Assembly: GCA_003326195.1 (NCBI GenBank)
Contig: LXQE01000075.1
Location: 14,588-78,587 of the forward strand
Length of the DNA: 64,000 nt
From: Nostoc punctiforme NIES-2108
GTDB taxonomy: Bacteria; Cyanobacteriota; Cyanobacteriia; Cyanobacteriales; Nostocaceae
Direction: 5' to 3'
The notes beneath the pieces were generated by a model. It had not been told where the DNA came from and did not search any database. It worked only from the letters and a program-made list of their open reading frames with translations. How positions within the stretch are numbered: position 1 is the stretch's first letter; each line of letters starts with the position of its first letter. Positions 57,174 through 64,000 of the stretch are shown here, in pieces. The translations under genes were made by a program, and so were the position numbers.

Positions 57174-58016
57174 TTGGATGAAATGAGGGCGGCGCTAGAG
57201 TTAGCGACCGAAGAAGAATTGCAAGATTTAACGGCAATTCTATTTAGTCGTAAGTTCAATCCCTTAGACTATGTACACACACCCGAACCCATCGAAGTGC
57301 AAAGCCAAGACCGCAAAGCTTGGTTAGATGCACTAGAGGGCCGCTTTCGTTTTTTGGCGGCAGATGGGATGACAGTATTACGGGGACGTACAGGCCAAGT
57401 AACTTACCGACAAGCGTTAGTTCAAGTATGTAAGTATCTAAAAATTCCCTATTCTCATCAGCTGGCAACTATTGATTTAGAAGCAGAAGTATTTTTGCAT
57501 CTACTAGGACAGGTGTGGAAAAAATTACCGGAACAGGAAAAGCAAAAATTGACTGTACAGGTGCAGCGTCAGCTGCTCAAATCAGAACTAAAACAACCCC
57601 TACCACTTTTATTACAACGTGACCCATTGGGTTTACTTTTCAAAGGCGGTAGTGCGATCGCGGTTACTTCTCTTCTTCAGCCACTTGTACTGAAGCAAAT
57701 TGCCCGTCAATTTGCCATCCACTTTGCTACTTATGAAGTAGCCAAACAAGCAGCGATTACAGGCACAGAAGCAGCTGCAACGCAATTTCAAAGCTATGTA
57801 ACGATGCAAATGGCGCAACGGGGTATGACAGTGAGTGCAGCTCGTTATGGGGCAGCCCGCACGATGTTTGCCGTGATTGGGCCAATGATGTGGACTTGGT
57901 TTATTGCGGATTTAGGCTGGAGAGCGATCGCTACTAACTATGGTCGAATAATTCCCACCATCTTCGCCTTAGCTCAAATTCGCCTCACCCGTGAGGAATG
58001 TTGGGAGCCAGCTTGA
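57174..58016 (+). CDS. YaaW-family (UPF0174) protein
   Basis: 280 residues. A TTG start follows GGAGGAAGGG at good spacing; an ATG at 57183 is the alternative. The N-terminal half is alpha-helical with LDALEGRFRFLAADGM; the C-terminal half has hydrophobic helices (about 165-190 and 235-270, MFAVIGPMMWTWFIADLGWRAIATNYGRIIPTIFALAQIRLTR) typical of YaaW relatives, which are linked to the ubiquinol-cytochrome-c chaperone domain in E. coli annotation. Overlaps the next gene by 19 bp, so translational coupling is likely. Confidence 0.75.
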   Translation: MDEMRAALELATEEELQDLTAILFSRKFNPLDYVHTPEPIEVQSQDRKAWLDALEGRFRFLAADGMTVLRGRTGQVTYRQALVQVCKYLKIPYSHQLATIDLEAEVFLHLLGQVWKKLPEQEKQKLTVQVQRQLLKSELKQPLPLLLQRDPLGLLFKGGSAIAVTSLLQPLVLKQIARQFAIHFATYEVAKQAAITGTEAAATQFQSYVTMQMAQRGMTVSAARYGAARTMFAVIGPMMWTWFIADLGWRAIATNYGRIIPTIFALAQIRLTREECWEPA

Positions 58017-59386
58017 ACAAAGTTTTTAACTATTTCAAGTCTCGTTGGCAATCTTCTTGGAACTACTCTCTATGGGCACTGTTAATCTTCCCATTGAGTC
58101 CTTTAGTGGGGGCTGTGACTGTAGGTTTTGTCTCATTAATAACTTGGCTAAAACAATCCCGCAAAATTAATCACCGCCCCCTTAACTGGGGATTTGCCCT
58201 GTTGAGTGTATTACTGATCGTGAGTGCTGGGTTTGCCCAGGATAAAACAGCAGCTTTCCTCGGCTTATTTAATTTATTACCATTCTTTTTACTTTTCGCT
58301 GCCCATAGCGCTCTGATTCAAACATTTGCCCAATTGCGGCAAATGGCTTGGGCTTTAGCGATCGGTTCCATGCCAGTAGCAATTATGGGCTTGGGACAAT
58401 TATTTTTAGGCTGGAGTTTCAAGTTCCAGTTTGTGTGGGTTGTGTTTAGTTGGACAATCACACCAGGCGGAAACCCACCAGGTCGTATCGCTTCACTTTT
58501 CTTGCACGCTAACACGTTCGCAGCTTATCTAGTAATAGTTTTCATCCTTAGTCTAGGGTTGTGGATCGAACAATGGCGATTAGGAATGAGTTATTGGGGA
58601 TTGAGCATCAGAGACAGAGGGGCAGAGGGGCAGAGGGGCAGAGGGGAAAGACTTACTGCACCACACTCTCCAGTTGCCTTTATCTTCCTAACCTTGGCAG
58701 TGATTACAAATTTCATTGCCTTAATTTTCACCAACTCGCGTAATGGTTGGACGATCGCTATTTTTGCCTGTTTAGCTTATGCACTCTACCAAGGTTGGCG
58801 CATTCTTGTAGGTAGCGTTGCTGCGATCGTTTCTAGTGTGTTTTTGGCAGCTTTTGCTCCCTCAACAATCGCTCACATTTTTCGCTGGGTAGTTCCTGCC
58901 TTCTTTTGGGCAAGGTTAAATGACGATATGTATCCAGATAGACCAATCGCTTTAATGCGAAAAACTCAGTGGGAGTTTGCCTGGTCTTTAGCTCAACAAC
59001 ATCCTTTGACTGGTTGGGGGTTACGTAGTTTTAGTACACTTTACCAAGCAAAGATGCAGATTCCCTTGGGTCATCCCCATAACTTGTTTTTGATGTTATC
59101 TGCTGAAACTGGTTTTCCCAGTGCTTTTTTATTTTGTGGCTTACTAGCTTGGATTTTGATTATCAGTGTCCAACTACTGCAAAAGTCAAAATATATAAAT
59201 GCAGGAGACAAATTGATATTTTTCAGTTATCTTTTATCCTTTGTTGGGTGGATTTTATTGAATACAGTAGATGTAACCCTCTTCGATTTCCGTTTGAATG
59301 CGCTTTCATGGCTAATTTTGGCTGCTATTTCTGGAGTAGTATATCGCGATCGCGAAAAAGACAGGCTCGCGTCTCATCAAAATTAG
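57998..59386 (+). CDS. O-antigen ligase-like membrane protein
   Basis: 462 residues with about ten to eleven membrane segments. A Wzy/WaaL-type polytopic architecture, with the large periplasmic-loop signature TNSRNGW (about 245) and LAQQHPLTGWGLRSFSTLY, then HPHNLFLMLSAETG (the conserved H of ligases). Likely joins or polymerises polysaccharide repeats at the membrane. Its ATG lies inside the end of the YaaW gene. A GGGGCAGA octamer array (58619-58650) is translated as RGAEGQRGRGE in a loop; this is a repeat expansion, not conserved sequence. Confidence 0.87.
   Translation: MLGASLNKVFNYFKSRWQSSWNYSLWALLIFPLSPLVGAVTVGFVSLITWLKQSRKINHRPLNWGFALLSVLLIVSAGFAQDKTAAFLGLFNLLPFFLLFAAHSALIQTFAQLRQMAWALAIGSMPVAIMGLGQLFLGWSFKFQFVWVVFSWTITPGGNPPGRIASLFLHANTFAAYLVIVFILSLGLWIEQWRLGMSYWGLSIRDRGAEGQRGRGERLTAPHSPVAFIFLTLAVITNFIALIFTNSRNGWTIAIFACLAYALYQGWRILVGSVAAIVSSVFLAAFAPSTIAHIFRWVVPAFFWARLNDDMYPDRPIALMRKTQWEFAWSLAQQHPLTGWGLRSFSTLYQAKMQIPLGHPHNLFLMLSAETGFPSAFLFCGLLAWILIISVQLLQKSKYINAGDKLIFFSYLLSFVGWILLNTVDVTLFDFRLNALSWLILAAISGVVYRDREKDRLASHQN
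58617..58652. repeat. GGGGCAGA octamer array inside a coding region
   Basis: About four tandem copies of CAGAGGGG. Three 8-bp units equal eight codons. It lies in a hydrophilic loop of the ligase-like protein, where length change would be tolerated. Confidence 0.8.
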
Positions 59387-59667
59387 CTATTAGTTTTTTC
59401 AGTGTATGCACTGGGGACATTGAGAGTTTTAAGTTAATAAGATTGTTACATTCACGTCTGTGAGTGTGACTAATACCTAATTAGTCACTGTTGCTGATTG
59501 TTGGGAAGGTGTAGGGACACCCCTTTGGGGTTTTCCTGCATGACGGGCATCTCTTGTAGATGCCCTTTTGTATATTTATTATTTTTATTCAGTTCAACAC
59601 TATCTTAAAAAGATTGAATTTGACGCAATATCTGAAAAATTTTATCCTTGACAAAGGAACATAAAAC
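59387..59667. other. Gap with a terminator and leader of the next gene
   Basis: Contains the intrinsic terminator at 59545-59570 and, just before it, a CCCC/GGGG mini-hairpin with a TTTT (59518-59533). The last part is AT-rich and leads to the AAGGA ribosome site of the 59668 gene. Confidence 0.55.
59545..59570 (+). terminator. Intrinsic terminator downstream of the O-antigen ligase gene
   Basis: GGGCATCT (59545-59552) and AGATGCCC (59558-59565), 5-base loop, then TTTTG. The gap upstream to the ligase stop is 158 bp, so it could also end a short independent RNA. Confidence 0.75.
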
Positions 59668-60180
59668 ATGATTGCTGAAATTAAACTAGGTCTTTGTAAC
59701 CCTCCAGAACCTATTTATTTATATGTGAAAAAAGGAGAATTAAGCGGGGAATCATACTTGTGGTATAACTACAATAATGATAAAACTATTCCTGTACAAC
59801 AAACAGGGTTGACTGGGTATATATCCGAACTTAAATTAACGACGAAAGAATTTAAAGAAAAAGACAATAATAAGTTAGACATCGTTGTTAGAGCGGATGA
59901 AGTTTATATTATTAGGACTGGGAGAGAAACGAACTTTGCTAAAAGTTTTCTTTTAGCTGCATCACTAATCCAGGATTTTTCCAAGCCCTTGATTATCGCT
60001 GCAACTGCTGGAGAAGAAAATGTGGTTTTTTGTAACCTCTACGACGCAGCAACTAAAACCAGGATTCACTCTGAATGGAATAGAGATGCTGATTGGCTAG
60101 CAATAATTGATAGTATTCAAACTAGGTTGCAGACATCCAAAAAGTCCCATATCGTCTCTGGCGAACCAATACTGTTCTAG
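59668..60180 (+). CDS. Hypothetical protein, family not recognised
   Basis: 170 residues, ATG with AAGGAAC ten bases upstream. No membrane span or signal peptide. Predicted mixed alpha-beta: LWYNYNNDKTIPV, a strand-rich first half (LTGYISELKLTTKEF), then FAKSFLLAASLIQDFSKPLIIAATAGEENVVFCNLYDAA and an IDSIQTRLQ helix. Base composition is lower in G+C than neighbouring genes, which may mean recent acquisition. No operon partner; the small gene pair downstream is on the other strand. Confidence 0.65.
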   Translation: MIAEIKLGLCNPPEPIYLYVKKGELSGESYLWYNYNNDKTIPVQQTGLTGYISELKLTTKEFKEKDNNKLDIVVRADEVYIIRTGRETNFAKSFLLAASLIQDFSKPLIIAATAGEENVVFCNLYDAATKTRIHSEWNRDADWLAIIDSIQTRLQTSKKSHIVSGEPILF

Positions 60181-60338
60181 GAAAACTAGGGAGGCGGGGA
60201 AATTTTGTCAAGAAATTTATTTCCCAGATTTATTAGCTACAACTTAACAAAATCGTATTACTCCCTAACGGAATGATTACACGTTTTTTGCTATGGATCT
60301 AAGCCTTTGCTACGCTTTTTTTGGATGATTTGTTGTAG

Positions 60339-60479
60339 CTAATCTACTGAATTAAGACGTTTACCATTAGACTTAATATGTAATGCTAAGGCGTGAATTG
60401 CTTCTGTATCGACACGATTTTGTAAGATATAATCTCGCAATTGCTTGCGTGTCATTTCTCTAAAGTTAGGCTTATTCAT
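60339..60479 (-). CDS. Small DUF6887-like protein, second gene of an overlapping pair
   Basis: 46 residues beginning MNKPNFREMTRKQLRDYILQ, then NRVDTEAIHALALHI. The N-terminus matches the 34003 protein (M-x-KPNF-x2-M-[ST]-x-K-x-L-x2-Y-[VI]-L), so both belong to one family (DUF6887 in my recollection). Its ATG overlaps the stop of the upstream partner (ATGAATAA), a strong sign of coupled translation. Shorter than usual (about 70) at the C-terminus. Confidence 0.75.
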   Translation of the reverse strand: MNKPNFREMTRKQLRDYILQNRVDTEAIHALALHIKSNGKRLNSVD

Positions 60480-60648
60480 AATCAACCTCTCTTTCTAGAT
60501 TAATTACTAAAACTGTCTCTTCACCTGCTATTACTACGATGTTATCTGTTCGCTCATCTAAGCTAACTAGGTAAACCGAGAGATACATTCGCGTTAGGCA
60601 AATCAAGACTCTGTATAACTGTTTCAATTGTTCTGAGGTTGACTCCAT
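60472..60648 (-). CDS. Small DUF6888-like protein, first gene of an overlapping pair
   Basis: 58 residues from the ATG at 60648 (an in-frame TGA sits directly upstream): MESTSEQLKQLYRVLICLTR then YLVSLDERTDNIVVIAGEET. The pattern of a helix followed by x-YLVx-[YF/L]-DERTxNIxxxAGEE fits the DUF6888 family as I remember it, usually found with DUF6887. Cytoplasmic, acidic. The gene overlaps the next by 8 bp. A toxin-antitoxin-like pairing is possible, but nothing here shows toxicity. Confidence 0.72.
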   Translation of the reverse strand: MESTSEQLKQLYRVLICLTRMYLSVYLVSLDERTDNIVVIAGEETVLVINLEREVDYE

Positions 60649-61010
60649 TCACCGCTAAACTTAGGCTAAACAGAAGTTGAAACTTTATTATGACTGATAA
60701 CCTTATGCTGTAGTACCAATTCTTTTAGGACTTACGCAATAACTCTCTGAAACTCTCATTCCTTTGTGTCCTTTGCGCCTTCTCTAATGAGACGCTGCGC
60801 GTAGCTTGCTTCTCCGTAGGAGTATGCGGTTCGTTTTTCCATTATTTTGCATAAGTCCTGTCTTTGTGAAACTGCACAAAAATTAGGCTTGGTGATACAA
60901 GCGACTTGAGCAAGTTGTTGTATCTATGCAACCTCACAGGTAATCGGTGTAAGCTCTCGGTAAAATGGGTGTGTCGGTAACGAAAAAAAGACGCCTCCAT
61001 AACCAACCTT
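60649..61010. other. Gap with a MITE upstream of ycf51
   Basis: 60727-60859 is a miniature element; 60860-61010 is the likely ycf51 promoter region. No gene. Confidence 0.55.
60727..60859. mobile_element. MITE-like element with AGGACTTACGCA ends
   Basis: 133 bp; left end AGGACTTACGCAATAA and right end TTATTTTGCATAAGTCCT are imperfect inverted copies. Inside is the dispersed repeat GAGACGCTGCGCGTAGCTTG. Ends of this kind are a familiar Nostoc miniature-element type. No ORF. Confidence 0.75.
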
Positions 61011-61532
61011 ATGCTCACAACAGCTAACTTTCTTCAGTACACCCAATGGTCAGGTATAGCTACTTTGGTATTTGCTGCCTTGACATTTTTGGCTTTTATT
61101 CTCAAATGGGGCATCCGCTTTCGGTTGGTGGGTACGACTGGCTTTATGCTGGTGGTGACTGCTGGTTTATTTGGACTCTCAATAGTCCCCTTGAGTCGGA
61201 CTGTGATTCCTGGAGCAGCCCGGTACACTCTAGTTTATGACAATGGCTCAACACAAGCGGTGATTGCGACATCACCCCAAATTACACCCACACAATTAGA
61301 AGCAACTTTACGTCAAGCAGCTAGTAATTTGTTTTCTTATGGTCGCTCAGGTTCACGGGAAGACGGAAATTTGACAGTTCGCGCCCGTACCATTATCCAC
61401 CCAGAAACAGGGATTTCTGTCCCAATTTATTTGGGTGAGGTCAAGCGATCGCTCGCTTCTCATCAAAATTCCCCAGTAACAGTCAAAATTTACACAGACA
61501 ATTTCGCCAAATTGCCAAAACCGACTGCTTAA
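61011..61532 (+). CDS. ycf51: Ycf51 family protein
   Basis: 173 residues with two N-terminal membrane segments (about 12-32 and 38-60, LVFAALTFLAFILKWGIRF and LVGTTGFMLVVTAGLFGLSIVPL), then a soluble domain with YTLVYDNGSTQAVIATSPQITPTQLEATLRQAASNLFSYGR and RARTIIHPETGISVPIYLGEVKRSL. The Ycf51 family (DUF2518) is conserved in cyanobacteria and some algal plastids; function is unknown, membrane location is likely. ATG start. Confidence 0.92.
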   Translation: MLTTANFLQYTQWSGIATLVFAALTFLAFILKWGIRFRLVGTTGFMLVVTAGLFGLSIVPLSRTVIPGAARYTLVYDNGSTQAVIATSPQITPTQLEATLRQAASNLFSYGRSGSREDGNLTVRARTIIHPETGISVPIYLGEVKRSLASHQNSPVTVKIYTDNFAKLPKPTA

Positions 61533-62261
61533 GACGCAGGGGAGCAGGGAGCAGGGAGCAAGGGAAAAGAGTTTTCCCCTCTGTCCCCCCGCACTTCTGC
61601 CTATTTTCAATGCCCAATGCCCAATGCCCAATGCCCAATGCCCAAAGAACAAAGAACAAAGAACAAAAATAATTTACCTGTTATCAGGATGACAAAATTT
61701 ATTTTGTATTTACTGATACATTAATGGTTATATTTAGATTAAGATATTTACACTTTAGTGGTTATACTGTGGGAAAAGGTTAATCAGCGTGCGGGAAATG
61801 GGTACTGACAGTTGTGATTTGTCAGTTGTTGTCCTAATTTCCCCTGTTGCCATTTTTAAAATTATTTACAGCAAACCAAGGGGTTATAGGGGCATATCTT
61901 TGCATACCTTTACATCTAAATCTGTAGCTAAGGATTGTATGAAATAGCACGATCGCCTACACGTTATCAACTATCGATTGCTTTTCTTGATAATCTGACA
62001 ATGGTAATGTTAATTAATTATACGGTTATTCAAAACTTTGATAGTTCGGAATTTCAGGTTAATGGGTATTTATAGATTCAAGCAATGTCGTCAAACTACT
62101 CAATTGGTCGGCAACAGGACTTGTCTATTTAATTGCTTGGCTCAAATCTAGATGAGCCGGGTGGAAGGTTGAAGCCATCCAAAAACCAGATTGGCAACAA
62201 GTATCCTCGATCGCCAGTCTATTTGATTAAGAAATATCAAGGTTTTGACAAACGAGATTAT
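61533..62261. other. Repeat-bearing gap upstream of the dehydrogenase gene
   Basis: Begins with G/A-rich repeats (GCAGGGA units, 61543-61560) and the heptamer array at 61609; the remaining 600 bp show no gene. The frame continuing upstream of the dehydrogenase ATG to 62133 is non-conserved and not counted. Confidence 0.5.
61609..61664. repeat. Heptamer arrays: AATGCCC x5 then AAAGAAC x3
   Basis: Five perfect AATGCCC heptamers (61609-61643) pass directly into three AAAGAAC heptamers (61644-61664). Both are classic short tandem repeats of Nostocales; the first is the same word (GGGCATT) as in the rpoB-rpoC1 gap. Confidence 0.93.
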
Positions 62262-63452
62262 ATGCCCAATAATTTTTCTACTCAACCTTCTTTGTCTACT
62301 CAAACCTCTAGTTCATTCTTTACGCTCACAGTTTCTCCCGCAAAAGTAATCCGTGGTTCTGGGGTGTTGCAAACAGCCGCAGCAGAGATTGCCTGTTTGG
62401 GAAGTCGCCCCTTAATTGTGGCAGGGAAGTCTACTCTCGCTATCAGCCAACAAAATTTACAACCAGTTTTAGAAGCGCAGCAATCACATAGTGTCCAAGC
62501 TTCTTATGGTGCAGATTGCTGCGAAGCTAGCCTGAAATCTTTACAGAAGAAGGCAAAAGAACATAAAGCTGATGTCATTATCGGTATTGGTGGTGGCAAA
62601 GCCCTAGATACAGCGAAATTAGTCGCACAGCAGTTACATCTACCAGTCGTGACAATTCCTACTTCCGGGGCTACTTGTGCAGCTTGGAGTGCCTTATCAA
62701 ATGTTTATTCGGAAGATGGGGCTTTTCTCTACGATGTGGGGCTATCTCGTTGTCCCGATTTATTGATACTCGATTATGACTTGATTAAAACTGCACCACA
62801 ACGTACCTTAGTAGCTGGAATTGGTGATGCGATCGCTAAATGGTACGAAGCCTCGGTTAGCAGTGGACACTTGCAAGACACTTTAATTATTGCTGCGGTG
62901 CAACAAGCACGAGTTTTGCGAGATATCTTGTTGCAAAAGTCAGCCGCCGCTCTCGAAGAACCAGGTAGTGAGGTTTGGCGAGAAGTGGTAGATGCCACTG
63001 TTTTACTCGCTGGGGTAGTTGGGGGACTTGGAGGAGCGCAGTGTCGCACAGTTGCCGCCCATGCCGTGCATAACGGTTTAACTCATATTTCAGGACATGG
63101 CAGTATTCATGGCGAAAAAGTTGCTTTTGGGATTTTAGTGCAACTGCGTTTAGAAGAAATGCTACAAGGCAATCAACTAGCAGCATCGGCACGGCAACAG
63201 CTGTTAAAGTTCTACACAGAAATTGGACTACCCCAAAAATTAAGTGATTTGGGATTGGGCAATATTACATTAGGCGAATTGCAAACAGCCGCCGAAATGG
63301 CTCTAGTTCCTAATTCTGACATCCATCGACTACCGTTTAAAGTCGCGCCAGAACAGTTAATGGCGGCAATGGTTTCTACCACTGCACCTATAGATAGTAG
63401 AGATACTACAAATCGAGTTTCGCCCAAGGGAATGAGTGACGAGGTTTTATGA
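62262..63452 (+). CDS. Iron-type alcohol / glycerol dehydrogenase family protein
   Basis: 396 residues from the ATG at 62262 (MPNNFSTQPSLSTQ). Rossmann-like domain with VIIGIGGGKALDTAKLVAQQLHLPVVTIPTSGATCAAWSALSNVYSEDG, which is the GGGxxxDxxK family signature. Metal-ligand positions are suggested by GIGDAIAKWYEA (D), AAHAVHNGL (H) and GHGSIHGEKVAFG (H). This is the glycerol-dehydrogenase/iron-ADH group; reduced or oxidised substrate unknown. Its TGA overlaps the ATG of the aminotransferase (ATGA), so the two genes are translationally coupled and probably act in one pathway. Confidence 0.87.
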   Translation: MPNNFSTQPSLSTQTSSSFFTLTVSPAKVIRGSGVLQTAAAEIACLGSRPLIVAGKSTLAISQQNLQPVLEAQQSHSVQASYGADCCEASLKSLQKKAKEHKADVIIGIGGGKALDTAKLVAQQLHLPVVTIPTSGATCAAWSALSNVYSEDGAFLYDVGLSRCPDLLILDYDLIKTAPQRTLVAGIGDAIAKWYEASVSSGHLQDTLIIAAVQQARVLRDILLQKSAAALEEPGSEVWREVVDATVLLAGVVGGLGGAQCRTVAAHAVHNGLTHISGHGSIHGEKVAFGILVQLRLEEMLQGNQLAASARQQLLKFYTEIGLPQKLSDLGLGNITLGELQTAAEMALVPNSDIHRLPFKVAPEQLMAAMVSTTAPIDSRDTTNRVSPKGMSDEVL

Positions 63453-64000
63453 GTTTAAATTGGATTGTCCCAGCAGAACGCATACAAAAACTACCACCTT
63501 ATGTATTTGCCCGTTTAGATGAACTGAAAGCTAAAGCACGAGAACAAGGGTTAGATTTAATTGACTTGGGTATGGGAAACCCCGATGGTGCAACGCCAGC
63601 ACCAGTAGTAGAAGCGGCGATCACAGCTTTAAAAGATCCCGCCAATCACGGTTATCCACCCTTTGAGGGCACAGCTAGTTTCCGCCGTGCAATTACTAAC
63701 TGGTATCATCGCCGTTATGGTGTGGTTCTCGATCCTGATAGCGAAGCCTTGCCATTGCTGGGTTCTAAAGAAGGATTAACTCATTTAGCACTCGCCTACG
63801 TTAACCCTGGTGATTTAGTTCTGGTTCCTTCCCCGGCTTATCCGGCACATTTCCGTGGTCCGGCGATCGCTGGCGGCAAAATCCACAGCTTGATTCTTAA
63901 ACCCGAAAATGACTGGTTAATTGATTTAGCTGCCATTCCTGACGAAGTTGCAAGACAAGCCAAAATGCTCTATTTCAACTATCCCAGCAATCCCACCGCC
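63449..64000 (+). CDS. Class I/II aminotransferase, aspartate or LL-diaminopimelate type, truncated by window edge
   Basis: The first 184 residues lie in the window, from MSLNWIVPAERIQKLPPYVF; the ATG overlaps the previous stop and is preceded by GAGG. Fold-type I PLP features: LDLIDLGMGNPDGATP near the N-terminus, GYPPFEGTASFRRAI, LLGSKEGLTHLALA (phosphate-loop region), LVPSPAYPAH and MLYFNYPSNPT. The PLP lysine is beyond the edge. The N-terminal pattern is close to the LL-DAP aminotransferase / aspartate aminotransferase AlaT-like group of cyanobacteria. Confidence 0.9.
   Translation, partial: MSLNWIVPAERIQKLPPYVFARLDELKAKAREQGLDLIDLGMGNPDGATPAPVVEAAITALKDPANHGYPPFEGTASFRRAITNWYHRRYGVVLDPDSEALPLLGSKEGLTHLALAYVNPGDLVLVPSPAYPAHFRGPAIAGGKIHSLILKPENDWLIDLAAIPDEVARQAKMLYFNYPSNPTA

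Noticed and set aside
62133..62261. N-terminal extension of the iron-type dehydrogenase
   Set aside because: The extra 43 residues look non-coding and the ATG at 62262 gives the normal family start.

Overview
The window looks like chromosomal DNA of a filamentous, heterocyst-type cyanobacterium (Nostoc/Anabaena group). The beta-prime RNA polymerase subunit is split into rpoC1 and rpoC2. The HIP1 octamer GCGATCGC recurs throughout (for example 1238-1245). Cyanobacterial or plastid-type genes are present (ndhH, Ycf51, a cyanobacteriochrome GAF protein). Gaps are full of the 7-bp short tandem repeats and small palindromic elements typical of Nostocales. No tRNA, rRNA, CRISPR array, intact transposase or phage module was seen.

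Layout. 1-10.3 kb is a minus-strand information-processing block, read rpsT, tatD, rpoB, rpoC1, rpoC2; rpoC2 runs off the left edge. 10.3-17.1 kb holds plus-strand hisD, a UspA protein, hslO and a large repetitive membrane protein. 17.1-24.3 kb is a run of minus-strand accessory genes: a GDSL hydrolase, a 3-hydroxyisobutyrate-dehydrogenase-like enzyme, a MidA-like methyltransferase, a DUF6745-like protein, a VOC protein and a standalone GAF photoreceptor. 24.3-29.1 kb is repeat-rich: a miniature element, the tail of a lost restriction-methylase, a 62-bp tandem array, ndhH and a SnoaL-like gene. 29.1-34.0 kb has a STAND NB-ARC/WD40 protein and rsmH. 34-38.6 kb has small regulators, an ExbB-like protein, a CblD-like protein and an M28 peptidase. 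38.9-42.1 kb is dnaK-dnaJ. 42.1-48.8 kb is a hybrid histidine kinase plus response regulator, bracketed by a 51-bp direct repeat. 49-59.4 kb carries assorted metabolic and membrane genes. 59.5-64 kb has a small overlapping gene pair, Ycf51 and an iron-type dehydrogenase overlapping an aminotransferase cut by the right edge.

The dominant theme outside the genes is small repeats. One miniature inverted-repeat element sits in frame inside the NB-ARC/WD40 gene with perfect 13-bp ends and a 10-bp target duplication (156 bp = 52 codons). Heptamer or octamer arrays are translated inside two other proteins. Heptamer-built hairpins fill the gaps within the rpsT-tatD, rpoB-rpoC1-rpoC2 and dnaK-dnaJ units. 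Other items worth follow-up are two tandem sRNA-like transcription units near 53.3-53.8 kb, a single-domain DXCF cyanobacteriochrome, and an overlapping pair of tiny genes near 60.3-60.6 kb.
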